NCBI GenBank assembly: GCA_021234155.1
Contig: JAJEKV010000013.1
Location: 498,001-562,000 of the forward strand
Source of the DNA: Isoetes taiwanensis
Taxonomy: Eukaryota > Streptophyta > Lycopodiopsida > Isoetales > Isoetaceae
Direction: 5' to 3'
Length of the DNA: 64,000 nucleotides
A program made the translations under genes and the position numbers. Below the pieces are notes generated by a model that worked only from the letters and a program-made list of their open reading frames with translations, did no database searches and was not told the DNA's origin. Shown here in pieces: positions 1 to 11,413 of this stretch. How positions within the stretch are numbered: position 1 is the first letter of the stretch; each line of letters starts with the position of its first letter.

Positions 1-1
1 T

Positions 2-988
2 GTGAAAGCAAGCCAACCGGCTACCTTGGATGACGCCACAAGGGTGGCATCACAATATGACACGGCGGGTTTTGGAGTGCAAGGAACCTTGCCGATTCTT
101 TCAAGTGGAGGAGGAATGATTCCTATGGCAGCTAACACATTTCAACCTTCGGGAAGGGTGGATTATTTCCGCCTCCAACAACAAATGCAAGGCAATCCAA
201 AGAAGATCACCGCTATCCCCATTGGCGCCTTATCATTACCAATAATCCGACGATAATCGGTGCCAAAATGCTCCTACAATGCCAAATCCCATCAATATGG
301 AGAACCAAATTGCAAAGGTTAAAGAAGACATTGTGGAGTCATTGACAAAGCAACTATCCGAATTGCAACTCAACTGGGTGCACGGAGCAGCAGGAAGGGT
401 CCATGAACAAAAAGAAAGGGCCAATGTATGGTGCGCCGGCAAAGAGGCCAGACATCTTCCACATGAATGTGGGAATACGAAAGTGATAAACCAAAGTGTC
501 AAATTTGTGGAAGAAGAAATCATACGGCTGCTACTTGTTATTTTCGACAAGGGGGTGCAACACCTTCACAATGGATACCACCGCAACGTACTTCCTATCA
601 AGTTCAACCTCAAGAAGAGCCTATTTATGTGCATACCCAACCATATCATTCAACAGATGTCAGAAGCGCCCAAGAACAAGCAATGGGACCTCGACCGGCA
701 TATCGACAAAGGAAACCTATACAATGCTATCGTTGCAAGAACTTTGGACATATTGCCCCAGAGTGTCCTAATCCAAGAGCTCCAGTGGAGTATCAACCAG
801 TGTGCGGCATATGTCATACTCAAGGGCTGCATACTCAAGCCGAATGTCCACATAAACTAGAACCCCGAAAGACGGGCGAACGAGAAAAGGGAAAGAAACC
901 AATGGTGGATTCTAATGTCAGATTTATTCTTAAAAATCAATGGAAGACGAAATTCCTCACAGATGAGACACGCGGCACAACGACGTAA
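2..988 (+). pseudogene. gag C-terminal part with zinc knuckles, frame broken
   Basis: The first open stretch (2-256) reads like the end of a capsid region. The frame is lost between about 256 and 467. From 467 to 988 an open frame carries two CCHC zinc knuckles, CQICGRRNHTAATC and CYRCKNFGHIAPEC, followed by a third, variant knuckle starting CGIC. These bind nucleic acid in the nucleocapsid part of Gag. The frame overlaps the following pol frame by 74 bases in a different register. That could be a native gag-pol frameshift or just a mutation; the break at 256-467 shows that gag is already damaged. Confidence 0.75.
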
Positions 989-3440
989 TAGACTAAACCA
1001 GGAATCTATTAGAACACCAATTGTCAGATTTCAAGATGAGAATGAGGAAGAAGAAGAAGAGCAGATGATCCAAAACGTGGAAGATATCCCAAGACCAGAA
1101 GATGTGCGGCGAATTAAGGAACAAGTGGTGGAGCAGTCGAGACAAAAGGAAAAGGCAAAAGAGAAAAAGATTCGTCGACGCTACAAGAAGGTTTTGCAAC
1201 TTGGAAGCGAACAACCATATGACATCTTGAAGGATATGGAGCAAGTTAGGCCATCTATTACCTTTGGACAACTGTTAAATTTGGCACCAGGGTGTAGAAA
1301 AGTCGTGATGGCAGCATTGAAGGGTCAAAAAGAAGTGGTTGTGAATTCAGCATGGCCAGTAATTGCGGATATGAGTTCACCATGTTTGGACTTGGAAATA
1401 AATGGCGAATTGATCCGAAACTGTACCATTGATGGGGGATCGGGCATCAACATTATGCCTGAACACATGTGGAGGAAACTTGAGTTGCCTGAACCAGTTC
1501 CAGTACACTTTGTGGTCAAGATGGCCGACCAACGACGTGTGAAGCCAATTGGCGTTATTATCGGGGTACAAACATTGATAGCTGGCATTATGTTTTACGT
1601 GGACTATGTGGTCCTAAAGATGGTGGTGGAGGGAGCATTAGTCTACCCTCTACTACTTGGAAGGCCTTGGCTAATGCAAGCCAGAGCCAAGCATGATTGG
1701 TCAACGGGATTATTGACCATAGGAGATGGGAACAATGCAGTTTCTATAAAAGTACACATCTCTCCAGGAAGGATTTCGGCGGCTGGACGAGTTCGAGAGA
1801 TTGATAGCGACACAAGCTCTAGTGACGATGATGAAGAAGAATTGTCTGATGACGAGGAACAAGAGGCTGCTTTGGTAGCACCCGAAGAAGAAAAGGAATA
1901 CAAGGGGCTACAACTACGACCCTCTTATAGGGATGACACTTCAAGTGTTGTTCTTGAGGAGTGGTTGCAAGATCGAATGGAATTGGATTGTGCCATGGTG
2001 GAAGTGGAGTTGGAGCCACCGACTAAGCAACAATTGATGAAAAAGGGTAAGAAGGCTCGATGGAAAGCTTTGAAGTTGTCTAAAAAAGAAGAGACTCTAA
2101 AGGAAGAAGTACCAAAAGAAGAAAGGTTAGGAGAGTTCCCTTCTTATTTCTTTGAATACGAGGAGGGGGAGATCAAGTTAAATGAAGCACCAGCTTGTGA
2201 AGTGGTTGGTCGAAAGAATATGCCAGAAAGCTTGGAACCGCCAGAAGTGATTGAGTTGAATATGGGAACCAAGGAGGAGCCTAAGGTGGTTCGAGTTGGA
2301 GCACAGTTACCCGAAGAAGAGAGGCAGCTGTATTACGAATTATTTGTGGCCTATAAAGATGTCTTCGCATGGAATTATCGAGATTTACGAGGAATAGACC
2401 CAGCGTTGTGCCAACATCGAATACAACTGGTACCTGATGCAAAGCCTATACGACAACGAGCTTATCGCATGAATCCAAACTATAGTAAAGCAGTAAGAGC
2501 GGAAATTGATGGGCTATTGGAAGCTGGATTTATTGTTCCTGTTGAAGGGAGTGATTGGCTATCCCCAATAGTGATTGTGCCCAAGAAGAATAAGAAGTTG
2601 AGAGTTTGTGTGGATTACCGAAAGCTGAATGCTGCCACAGTGAAGGACGGATTTCCAGTACCATTTACTGATGCAGTGCTAGACGAAGTGGCGGGCCATG
2701 AACTCTATTCTTTTATGGACGGGTTTAATGGATACAACCAAGTCACTATTCAACTTGAAGATCGCGAGAAGACCGCATTTGTGACCGAGTGGGGTTGTTT
2801 CATGTATAAGGTGATGCCGTTCGGGTTGTGCAATGCCGCAGCCACATTCCAGCGAGTAGTGACTGCAGCCTTCAAGGACTTTTTGAAGGAATTCATGGAA
2901 GTATTTCTGGATGACTTTTGCGTATATAGCAGTTATGGAGATCATCGAAGGAAGCTGGAGAAGTGCTTTTGTAAGTGCCGAGACTATGGGATATCATTAA
3001 ATCCACTCAAATGCATGTTTGCAGTTGTAAGAGGGGTGTTGCTAGGCCGAGTGGTGACAGCCCAAGGATTAGCAGTGGATCCAGAAAAAGTGAAGATAAT
3101 CATTGAATTACCACCACCAGAAGATGTGAAGCAATTACAAGCATTTTTGGGACATGTGGGGTATCATAGAAGATTTATCCGAAGATATGCGGACACAGCT
3201 CTTCCATTGACTAACTTGTTGAAGAAAGAAGTGGAGTACCAGTGGAGTGAAGAGTGTCAAGTTGCATTTGAAGCACTCAAGAAGGCTTTGGTACAATCAC
3301 CTATCTTGAAATGGCCTAAATTGGATATCGAATTTCATGTGCATGTGGATGCTTCCGGCTATGCCATTGGGAGTATATTATCTCAAAAGCAAGAAGATGG
3401 ATGGGATCATCCAAAGATATTACGCAGTTTCGACAATTAA
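915..3440 (+). CDS. gypsy pol: aspartic protease, reverse transcriptase, start of RNase H
   Basis: An open frame of 841 residues. An acidic Glu-rich linker comes first. The retropepsin site follows at about residue 173 in the form IDGGSGINIMP, with GG in place of the usual TG or SG. The reverse transcriptase begins near residue 500 and contains LRVCVDYRKLN, MPFGLCNAAATFQR and the catalytic FLDDF at about residue 666. RNase H starts with FHVHVDASGYAIGS near the end. The frame is lost at about 3410-3430, in the middle of RNase H, and the coding sense continues in the next frame. The product would copy the element RNA into DNA in cytoplasmic particles. Confidence 0.9.
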   Translation: MSDLFLKINGRRNSSQMRHAAQRRNRLNQESIRTPIVRFQDENEEEEEEQMIQNVEDIPRPEDVRRIKEQVVEQSRQKEKAKEKKIRRRYKKVLQLGSEQPYDILKDMEQVRPSITFGQLLNLAPGCRKVVMAALKGQKEVVVNSAWPVIADMSSPCLDLEINGELIRNCTIDGGSGINIMPEHMWRKLELPEPVPVHFVVKMADQRRVKPIGVIIGVQTLIAGIMFYVDYVVLKMVVEGALVYPLLLGRPWLMQARAKHDWSTGLLTIGDGNNAVSIKVHISPGRISAAGRVREIDSDTSSSDDDEEELSDDEEQEAALVAPEEEKEYKGLQLRPSYRDDTSSVVLEEWLQDRMELDCAMVEVELEPPTKQQLMKKGKKARWKALKLSKKEETLKEEVPKEERLGEFPSYFFEYEEGEIKLNEAPACEVVGRKNMPESLEPPEVIELNMGTKEEPKVVRVGAQLPEEERQLYYELFVAYKDVFAWNYRDLRGIDPALCQHRIQLVPDAKPIRQRAYRMNPNYSKAVRAEIDGLLEAGFIVPVEGSDWLSPIVIVPKKNKKLRVCVDYRKLNAATVKDGFPVPFTDAVLDEVAGHELYSFMDGFNGYNQVTIQLEDREKTAFVTEWGCFMYKVMPFGLCNAAATFQRVVTAAFKDFLKEFMEVFLDDFCVYSSYGDHRRKLEKCFCKCRDYGISLNPLKCMFAVVRGVLLGRVVTAQGLAVDPEKVKIIIELPPPEDVKQLQAFLGHVGYHRRFIRRYADTALPLTNLLKKEVEYQWSEECQVAFEALKKALVQSPILKWPKLDIEFHVHVDASGYAIGSILSQKQEDGWDHPKILRSFDN

Positions 3441-5044
3441 ACAAGGCTGAAAGGAATTACTCTACCACCGAAAGAGAAGGCCTTGGCATGATATATTCTA
3501 TCCGTAAGTATCGCCACTACTTATTGGGCAAGCCATTTGTGTTCTATGTGGACCACCGTGCTTTGAAATATCCGATCCTTGAAACCGTGCCGAACCGAAG
3601 AGTAACGAGATGGTTACTTCTCCTACAAGAGTTCGAGTTCAAAGTGGTGTTGAAGCCCCGGCGCTTCTCATGTAGGGCCGATCATTTATCGAAGATTGCC
3701 CGAGAAGAACCAAAAGAAGCAATTCCAGATGAGTTGCCTGATGCGGAGTTATTCAATGTGGAGGCGGTGCCAGAATGGTATACGGGCCTTGGACAATATT
3801 TGGTAAGTGGGGAGCTACCAGGTGGGCTTACTTCCTCGGAAAGGAAACGATTCATACAGCAAGCTGCTGGGTACACTATGTTGGGAGGAGTATTATATAA
3901 GCAAGGGCGAGATGATATTTTAAGGAGATGTGTGTTACCCTATGAAGTACCACGAATACTTGAAGATTGCCATGAAGCCCCAGAAGGAGGTCATTTTGGA
4001 ACAGCGGTCACCATAAGGAAGGTGCTTCAAGCCGGATATTGGTGGCCAACTTTGCATAAGGATGTTGCAGATCATGTGAAGAAATGCGACCCATGTCAAC
4101 GCGTGGGAAGACCAACTAGAAGAGATTTGATGCCATTATATCCCGTCGTACCAATTCGACCTTTTGAGAAGTGGGGAATTGATTTTGTGGGCCCCATAAA
4201 TCCTCCAACACGGTGGAGTCGAAATAAGTATATACTGATTTGCACAGATTACGTGACAAAGTGGGCAGAAGCTAAGGCGTTCCGGGAAGACAATGGAGCA
4301 GCGATGGCAACATTTCTATACGAAAATATCATAATCCGGTTTGGATGTCCAGTGGAGTTGGTAAGCGATCGCGGTAAGCATTTCTTGAATGCGTTAATTG
4401 AGACAATGACGACCATGTATCGAATAAAACATCGGAAGAGTAGTCCCTACCATCCACGGGCGAATGGACAAGCTGAGCGAACAAACAAGACCTTATGCAA
4501 TATTATGACAAAGATTTGCTCCGCTAGTCGAACTGATTGGGATCAAAGACTATTGGATGCCTTATGGGCATATCGTACGGCCTACAAGGTGACTACAAGG
4601 GCCACACCATTCCAATTGGTATATGGACTTGAAGCAGTAATACCAATCGAGTTGGAGATACCAAGTCTGCGAATAGCGGCTCAATACAAGTTGGGGGAAG
4701 TTGATAGTATCAAGGCAAGATTGCAAGAATTGGAAAAGTTGGATGAGACAAGGCTACTGGCTTTGCAAGCAAGGGAAGCTTTACAAAAAAGAAGGAAGAA
4801 ATGGTATGATAAGCATTTGCGGAAAAAAGAGTTCAAAGAAGGAGACAAAGTGTTGTTGTACGAAGCAAAACATTGGAAGCGACCTGGCAAGCTGAAGATG
4901 CGATGGGTTGGACCATATGTGGTGAGTGAAGTGTTTTCTAATGGTTCTATACAACTCCAAACATTGGAGGGAGACCTTCTTCCCACAAGAGTCAATGGTT
5001 ATCTGGTGAAGAAGTACCATGGGAGTGATGATGAAGAAACCTAA
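3401..5044 (+). CDS. gypsy pol continued: RNase H end and integrase
   Basis: The frame is offset from the upstream pol frame by a mutation. It resumes with the RNase H tail (LNKAERNYSTTEREGLGMIY, then FYVDHRALK). The integrase zinc finger follows, with His residues in HEAPEGGHFG and the Cys pair in CDPCQ. The catalytic D,D-35-E core is seen as WGIDFVGP (first Asp), LVSDRGKHF (second Asp) and GQAERTNKTL (Glu). A conserved C-terminal block (KLKMRWVGPYVV) ends the protein at 5044. No chromodomain follows. Together with the preceding frame this is a nearly full-length pol. Confidence 0.9.
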   Translation: MGSSKDITQFRQLNKAERNYSTTEREGLGMIYSIRKYRHYLLGKPFVFYVDHRALKYPILETVPNRRVTRWLLLLQEFEFKVVLKPRRFSCRADHLSKIAREEPKEAIPDELPDAELFNVEAVPEWYTGLGQYLVSGELPGGLTSSERKRFIQQAAGYTMLGGVLYKQGRDDILRRCVLPYEVPRILEDCHEAPEGGHFGTAVTIRKVLQAGYWWPTLHKDVADHVKKCDPCQRVGRPTRRDLMPLYPVVPIRPFEKWGIDFVGPINPPTRWSRNKYILICTDYVTKWAEAKAFREDNGAAMATFLYENIIIRFGCPVELVSDRGKHFLNALIETMTTMYRIKHRKSSPYHPRANGQAERTNKTLCNIMTKICSASRTDWDQRLLDALWAYRTAYKVTTRATPFQLVYGLEAVIPIELEIPSLRIAAQYKLGEVDSIKARLQELEKLDETRLLALQAREALQKRRKKWYDKHLRKKEFKEGDKVLLYEAKHWKRPGKLKMRWVGPYVVSEVFSNGSIQLQTLEGDLLPTRVNGYLVKKYHGSDDEET

Positions 5045-5400
5045 ACAATGACTACATCCATAGGAGTTGGATAGTTCCTCGGGACGAGGAACATTTTTTC
5101 CCCCTCTAATGTCGTCTGCCAAATGAAGGTAAAAAATTGCAAAACATTGATAAACAAGCATTTTACCTTGGCAAAGTGCTAGCTTTGAAGGAAAAGCTAG
5201 GCAAAAATGGAATTAGGGCAAAAGTAGTGCAAGAGATGTGCTACATGGAAGAATACCCATGAGAAAGCATGGGAAGAAGGAACATGGCAACCGGGTTGTC
5301 ATGAGAGAACCCCATAGAAGGAAAAAATACATATGGTGGAGTTATGAAGAAAACGTGACACAATAAAGACCTCAATTAAAGGGGTCAAGTCACGAAGATT

Positions 5401-5413
5401 GAAGGAGAAAAGA
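5401..5413 (+). other. Polypurine tract of the gypsy element
   Basis: GAAGGAGAAAAGA lies directly before TGTC, the likely first bases of the 3' LTR. Such a purine run primes plus-strand DNA synthesis. The 5045-5400 stretch between the integrase stop and this tract is non-coding and A/G-rich. Confidence 0.5.
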
Positions 5414-7017
5414 TGTCAAGAACAAGGGAGAAAAACCCTTGAGAAAACCATGGAAACGCAATCACCCATGAAAGAAAAAACGAGAAAAGAAGTTTTAAGG
5501 GTGACACGGACGGCTATAAGCAAAGAAGAAGAAAATACCTAAGGAGCAAGGGTGCAAGCCGAATAAAAACCCATTGAAGAGCAAACCAGAAATTTAAGAG
5601 AAAGAAATTGCAAAAATAAGGCAATGGAAAAGGAAGGGACGAAATTATGGAACCATTGGAAAAAAAAAAAAAGGAAAGAAAACCGGAAATTGTTAAAATG
5701 GGTAAGTTGTAACAAAAAGGCAAGGGAAAATATCTTGGGCTTGAAGTGGAACGAACGGATCCCTGGCCATGGGCGAAAAGCCATGGCGATTCCGGGCCAG
5801 TGCACCTTCGCTTTACGGCGGAGGGCACCAACTGAGAAGATCCGGGCGGATTAACAAAAAAGAAGAAAAGTTGTGGCCAAGAAATCAGAAGCAAATCGGG
5901 TTGAGAACCCTGGCATCAGAGAAAAAACGCAGAAGGATCAGGCCGATTTGGACGAAGTCTATAAGGGAAAAGTGGGCGCCGCCTCCGCGAACAAGCTATG
6001 GCGGTCCCGGTAGATTCTAGGGCCTGAGTTGCAGCATTGGGCCGGATTTGAAGAAAACCATGGATGCCCGGTGATGTTTGAGGGGATTTGATAACGGAAA
6101 TGGGATCTTCCGTCCCGCAGACGGGGAAGTAAGATGGCGGCCGTATTGGCCTAAACAGAGGAACCAAGGCCGCCAAAGGCCTAGATTTGGCAAAAGAAAT
6201 AGGTAGAAGAATCAAGCATGGCCTAAGGGGACCTCAGATGATCCAAATACGCCGAGGTCAAGAATTGACAAAGAATAAGGTTCAACAGAGTAAATAAATT
6301 AGAGCAGGCCGGAATTGGAGAAATAAAGCCTTGTGCACGATTTGGGTCCAAAGACCGAATAGTCGACTACCTACAGGGAAATCAAAAACCAATAAGGATA
6401 CCCAATTGTTCTATTCTGCAACCATGGGCAAGCTACAGAAGCCTGGCTTTGGAATAACAGTTTATGAAGGACAGATAAGCGCGAGCAACAAGGGTCGTGG
6501 ATGGTTCATTGTCAAGCCCCGCCACAGATCTAAATACGTAACCCCACGAAATGGAAGGAATTTACAAAACGAACCATGGTGCTGAAGCAATCAAACGGCA
6601 TCACCTATTCCGATATTATAAGCTCTTACCCTCAGCGATGGCGTCCGGTAGCCAAACGATCATGGCCTGAGGGCTGTGGACCAAGAAAGAGATATGGAGA
6701 AGGCAGTTCGTCCCAATCCTCTCAAGAGCAGGGATACAAATGAGGGAATGACGTGGCCAGTGGCATGTGATGACGTGGCAAGGTGCCACGAGGGCGATCC
6801 GCCTAGGTGGCATACGAAATCCAAAAGGTGCGATGACGTGGCGATGACGTGGCGCTGATGTGGCGAAGGGGTAGTTTGGACTATAAATATGTGAGCCACG
6901 GTTGGGGCTTTTCCAACCAAAAAAGTGTGCAATAAAGTTTGTTCTATTGTTCTAGTTTTTTTGATGGGTCTCTTACACAACGCTACCTTTTCCTCGGGTT
7001 GCGAGCGGGGCTCGACA
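5414..7017 (+). repeat. 3' LTR of the gypsy element, about 1.6 kb
   Basis: The proposed boundaries are TGTC at 5414 and GACA ending at 7017, which form the short inverted ends expected of an LTR. The left end abuts a polypurine tract. A TATA box (TATAAATAT, 6882-6890) and a poly(A) signal (AATAAA, 6931-6936) lie near the 3' end in the expected U3-R order. The right end adjoins unrelated sequence. The partner LTR is outside the window, so the ends are inferred and not confirmed by alignment. Confidence 0.6.
6749..6890 (+). promoter_or_regulatory. LTR promoter: four TGACGTGGC boxes upstream of a TATA box
   Basis: The nonamer TGACGTGGC occurs at 6749, 6771, 6834 and 6845, followed by a near match TGATGTGGC at 6857 and the TATA box at 6882. 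ACGT-core motifs of this type are known binding sites of plant bZIP factors (TGA and G/C-box classes). Four exact copies within about 105 bases, ending 30 bases before the TATA box, look like the enhancer of the retrotransposon promoter. Confidence 0.6.
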
Positions 7018-8270
7018 GTCCTCTTCTATCCTCTTTATTTATTTTAGGCATACACCTCTTCTTCTTAGGCCTACCACGTTTACGAGCAGGTGCAACCTCA
7101 TTCTCAATGGGTTGATCTTCTACAGCTGGTAATCTGCATCATCTATGACATCCTCTATATTATCTACATCATCTTCTACATTAGTTGAAAAAGTATGGTA
7201 AATGGGAAGTGGAGGATCAAAAGATTCAGTAGGATTATGGAAAGGATTTGCAATCAGTGTTTTGGGAGCATTATTAACTGTGGCTTCAGTATCTACTGTT
7301 GTATCAGTAATGTTGGGTGGTTGCATGCTTAGTGGATGGGCATCAACCTAGGACATTGATTTTCCAAAGGGAGGAATGTTATTTAGTGGCTCTGCATTAA
7401 CAAGGGATATGCGCTCCAAACTAACAGAAAGAACACGTTTGCAAGGGCGAATTTGTCTTTTCTTTTCATATAAAAAATGCATGTTATCAAGGGAATCCAG
7501 ACTAACTCTTCTTTTCTGAAACTGGCTGAAAGAATCACTCAAATTAGGCCATTCAATTCCCGTACCTGTTGGACGAATGAGCTGACCAATGGGAACATCA
7601 TCCATTAAATTTGTGTCTTCATCCTCCTCATCTACATTTTATTCTTCATTTTTGTCCAAAGGACCCTTCCCTTTGACTGCCAGACTTGTTTTTGGAGTGC
7701 TTAAAACTCTCTTTTTATTGTGATTCTCTATATTCTCAAGGCTTTCATTGGCTGCTTCTACCTATGGAACTAAAAGTCTTTCAATCTGCCCTAAATTTGA
7801 CTGCATATGATCGTTCTCTGCTTCTAAGAATGTCTCAAAAACTTTCTTCCTGCAGTTGTATGATCAAATTTGACACGGAACAGTAATTTCAGGAGCAAAT
7901 TCGTACTATTTTTCCTGCGCCCACTCTACTTCAAATTCAAGAGCAGGAATCATGATTTTGCGGCCAACTAATTCCTTGAAAAAAATCTTCTCCTAGTTTC
8001 CTCTTGCGTGAGCTTCCTGCGACAAATTTGAGGGCAGATTTGTAGGATGCTATGATCAAAGGCGCATGGTTCTGGGAAGACCAAAGCTCTATTATCAGAA
8101 CTAATTTTAGGGAAGAAATAGCAACATCTGAGGCTTTAATCCCAACCATAGATATGATCTGATATGGCATCATATAAACTGTCCCCAAGATCAAGATCTT
8201 CCCTTCTTCATTCACGCCAATTCCATTTGGCGGAATTGCTGTCTTGGCCAAATTTTCGAAGGGGATATAT
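7018..8270 (-). pseudogene. Degenerate coding-like region, possibly a retroelement ORF1 tail
   Basis: On the reverse strand three open stretches (8251-7937, 7605-7348, 7326-7120) are joined by sequence that still reads like protein, with scattered stops. A basic block that reads KRGRPKKKR in another frame lies near 7060. The content is acidic linker sequence without a recognisable enzyme domain. I do not recognise the family. The arrangement fits the tail of a non-LTR ORF1 or gag cut off by the LTR element on its left, but this is a guess. Confidence 0.3.
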
Positions 8271-8539
8271 AACTAACTAAAATAAAATTTGGCGCTCGAT
8301 GGAAAGAATGCACGAGGCAACTTCTAAAAAAGGCCTTTTTCAAATCATCATAGAATGTTGCATAGATATCTGTTTGTCATCAAAATTTATAGACCGCAGG
8401 AAACGAAGTTGACAATAACACTATACATTTAGAAGTTAAAATTGATAAAGAATTAAGGAGAATTATGGGATTGAGTGCTGGGGGTTATGATGGACCATTT
8501 CAGGTCCATGGATCAGAAATAGTCCCCGGGACAATTTTA

Positions 8540-8611
8540 GTATTGGTAGCTCACTTGACAAAGACGTGTGCTTCGCAACTAAAAGGTTGCAAGTTCAAGT
8601 CTTCCTTTGTG
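8540..8611 (+). repeat. tRNA-like SINE head (Pol III A and B boxes)
   Basis: TAGCTCACTTG at 8547-8557 fits the A-box pattern TRGYNNANNNG. GTTCAAGTC at 8593-8601 fits the B box GWTCRANNC. Their spacing is tRNA-like. The flanks do not pair as an acceptor stem, so this is not a working tRNA; a tRNA-derived SINE or tRNA relic is more likely. Confidence 0.4.
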
Positions 8612-10599
8612 CAACTACTCTTTTCTGTATGATGACCATCTTTTTATGTACAAGTATAATGCTTGTATGGTCATCACAAAATCCATAAGGTATGTTCCAG
8701 CCCAGAGATCCAAAGCTTCTGCACTCCTAAACAATAGCATGAAGAAAACATAGTCCAATTAGAAATTCTTGTCCAGAGCTCTCGAAGAAGTCTTATTTGA
8801 AAGGAGTTCAACATTATTTGAACGCCTCATCTTAGCTCGTAGCCCTTTCCTGACAGGCAATCTAATATAATCATTTTTCCACCGCTTTCATATAATTGCT
8901 TTCAAAATTAACCATTCGAACAATTCCAATGCCACGTGCAAAATAAAATTATACCGATGCAACACTACAAAAGCTCATAAATTGCAATCCACTATATCAA
9001 ATACATATGCAACTAAAGAAAACAGATCGATCTGCATAAGTAAATTTAATAATCTCAATTGGAGATTGATCTGCATATGTAGATCAATCATCTCAATCAC
9101 ATACTCAAATATACAACTATTTATCTTAATAGTTTACAATCGCTTCATTGGTATATGTAATTAAGAATTGTTCAATGGGGTCAAAGCATAGGGGTGATGG
9201 GGATTAGTACCCCTCCCTCCCCCCCCTTTCTATTCTAATGATGGGGGTTTGTCCCCCATTTTTGGTTTGGGCTTATGCCCCCTTTCTTGTTTGGCCCATA
9301 ACCCGACTAGGTTCTCGTGGACGATAAAAAGTTTATCTTTATTTTTATCTTTTAAAACAATTCTTTGTATTTTTCAAAAAGTATTTTTATTTACTTTTTT
9401 AGCGTTGGGTGCTTACTGGGTGCTTGACTGATGCAAAAATGTCCTCCAGCTCCATGCTTTGACCCAATGATCAGAAGGATTTACAAATACATAGCACCTG
9501 ATATTCCATCCTGCTCACACGTTCATTGAAATGAAGAAAAAACATTTTTTATTAGTACAAAAATAGATGCCATTATAATAGACAAAAACTGAATTTCGAA
9601 AATAAACCCAAATCAGAAAATGGGAGAAGCAAAATCACCCCAACATAGCTCAACAAAAATGTACCACCAAATAAAAAAGAAAACATCCAAGTAACTAAGA
9701 GCTTCTTGGTTTGAAGACCTACTTATGCCATCAAACAATACATAATTGATGGCATCTGCAGCGGGGATAATACCCAAATAAGAATCCCTAATTTGGTCCT
9801 GTTTGCTCATCTTTGGGCCATCTTATTTACATAAATGGATGTAGAAGAAAGAATGAGCATGAGCAGACATACATCTTCAGATTTGCCTGGTGGCCAGAGC
9901 AGATTCCATATAAGTCAGTGGAGTGCTAATTCTTGTATTTTTATAGGCCAAGTTTAGATTTGCAGTATTTGTAGCCTTGCTAGAGCAGCCATGTTTGGAG
10001 CCACATGCCCACAACACAGGAGGGTGAAGATATCAGATCTACACATGCCCATACACAAAAGCAGCCAAAGATTGTATAGCTTGGATTCATAGGTGTTACA
10101 GAGAGAAAATTCCAGATGTCAAATAGAGGGCAACACTGCCCTAGCTGGTAGCAGCCCAAGAACGACGAAAAGAAAAATTAAAGAAATAAAAAATCATAAT
10201 ACGATTCTATATATTGTGATAATACTTATATATCATCATTACAACTTCACTAGTAGTACTTGTATAGCATCATTACTAGTAAGGGAGATTGCATGATGTT
10301 TGAATGCTTGATGGGATTACCCATCATTGTGATGTCTTGATACTATTATTTGACCTATCTTGAAATCATACTAATTATCCCTCCCTCATATCCCTTCATC
10401 TTTGTGTGTATCTACCCACTAGCAAGGCTTGACCCGCGATATGATAAAATGAAAATCGTGAAGGTATACAAAGTTGCAAGGGTATGAAAACAGTAAATTA
10501 ACGCTTTAATAAGGTGCTTTTCTATATTCCATTATTCTTTACTTATTTTCATCAAGGTTTGAAGTCAACAAGTTCGGACTCAACATATCTTATGTACTA
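8612..10599. other. Intergenic, AT-rich, no gene seen
   Basis: No supported coding region. A G/C-run patch at 9190-9310 includes a short perfect hairpin (ATGGGGG, 5-base loop, CCCCCAT at 9241-9259). Short open frames here lack recognisable motifs. Confidence 0.5.
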
Positions 10600-10728
10600 G
10601 GTAATTGGCCAGAGGAGGCTCATTCCGCCCTGTAAAGGGCTTCGGCAGTCCCGCCAAATGAGGCGACACATAAGCGGCGGAGCCGCAAGCCCTTTACAGG
10701 CAGAATGAGCCAAATCAGGGCAATTACC
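10600..10728. repeat. 129-bp foldback element (long inverted repeat)
   Basis: The left side (GGTAATTG, then GGCTCATTC, then CCCTGTAAAGGGCTT) is matched in inverted order on the right (AAGCCCTTTACAGG, GAATGAGCC, GCAATTACC). Arms of roughly 45 bases pair with a few bulges around a GC-rich centre. The size and symmetry fit a miniature inverted-repeat element or a foldback RNA. No clear target duplication was seen. Confidence 0.6.
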
Positions 10729-11413
10729 GGACTTAATGACCAAATGGTTCAAATTACCAATATCCTTGCTTGATCCAGCCCTGTAGATCAGATCTTGTAG
10801 GTTTTGCTTTAATCCTGCATATTGCTTCTAGTTTCCAGCACAAATAGCGAATTGCAACATGCTTTGCAAACGGGGTTTCATATTTGCATATTGCTTCTAG
10901 CTTTCGGCACAAATATATGAAGCAAAAACTAGAAAAAATAGATGAAGCAGAGGAAGCAAAGGATGTTCAAGGGATTCTACACACCTTAAATCTGTCTACA
11001 CCCCTCAAATATGTAGCTCTGACAGTAGTAGAAGTGGTGGATCCATGCCAAAAACACACAGAGGAATAGAGCAGAAAAACACGTTTTTGTATGATCATCT
11101 GAAAATCTTAGAGAGAAACAAAGAGCTTACTGAGAAAAATTTTGCGCTGATTAGATAGAAATAGCAGAGCAAACCTGCGATGCAAATTGCCGGAAACAGG
11201 GACTAGTGGCGGGGAAAGGGGGCTACTGATGGTGCCGCTTCGAACTTATTATTGCTTTATAATATTGAGCGAATCTTGCCATAATTTGAACCATTTGGTC
11301 ATTACGTTCGCTTTTTGTGATTTTAGGTCGCATTATTGTATAATTTGGAGAATCTTAAAGCAAGATTACATATGCAATTTATGACCAAATTTTTGTGGTA
11401 ACTTTTTTGAATA
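10729..11413. other. Intergenic, no gene seen
   Basis: Only short open frames without motifs lie between the two hairpins. The phrase GCATATTGCTTCTAG occurs twice near 10820 and 10890, a small local duplication. Confidence 0.5.

Larger units (their letters stand above)
1..7017 (+). mobile_element. Ty3/gypsy LTR retrotransposon, 5' truncated by the window edge
   Basis: Domains run in the order gag zinc knuckles, aspartic protease, reverse transcriptase, RNase H, integrase, then a polypurine tract and a 1.6 kb LTR. RT before integrase defines Ty3/gypsy. No chromodomain is visible after the integrase, and the protease (DGGSG) and RT (FLDDF) signatures resemble the non-chromovirus Athila/Tat-type branch of plant gypsy elements; this placement is inference. 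The 5' LTR lies outside the window. Frame breaks in gag and in RNase H show the copy is inactive, although most of pol is still open, so the insertion is fairly young. Confidence 0.9.

Noticed and set aside
279-860. 193-residue ORF overlapping gag
   Set aside because: The frame at 467-988 carries the zinc knuckles; this one has no domain and is a shadow.
7040-7100. AT-hook gene suggested by KRGRPKKKR
   Set aside because: The block is isolated, out of frame with the neighbouring open stretches and cut by the LTR boundary.
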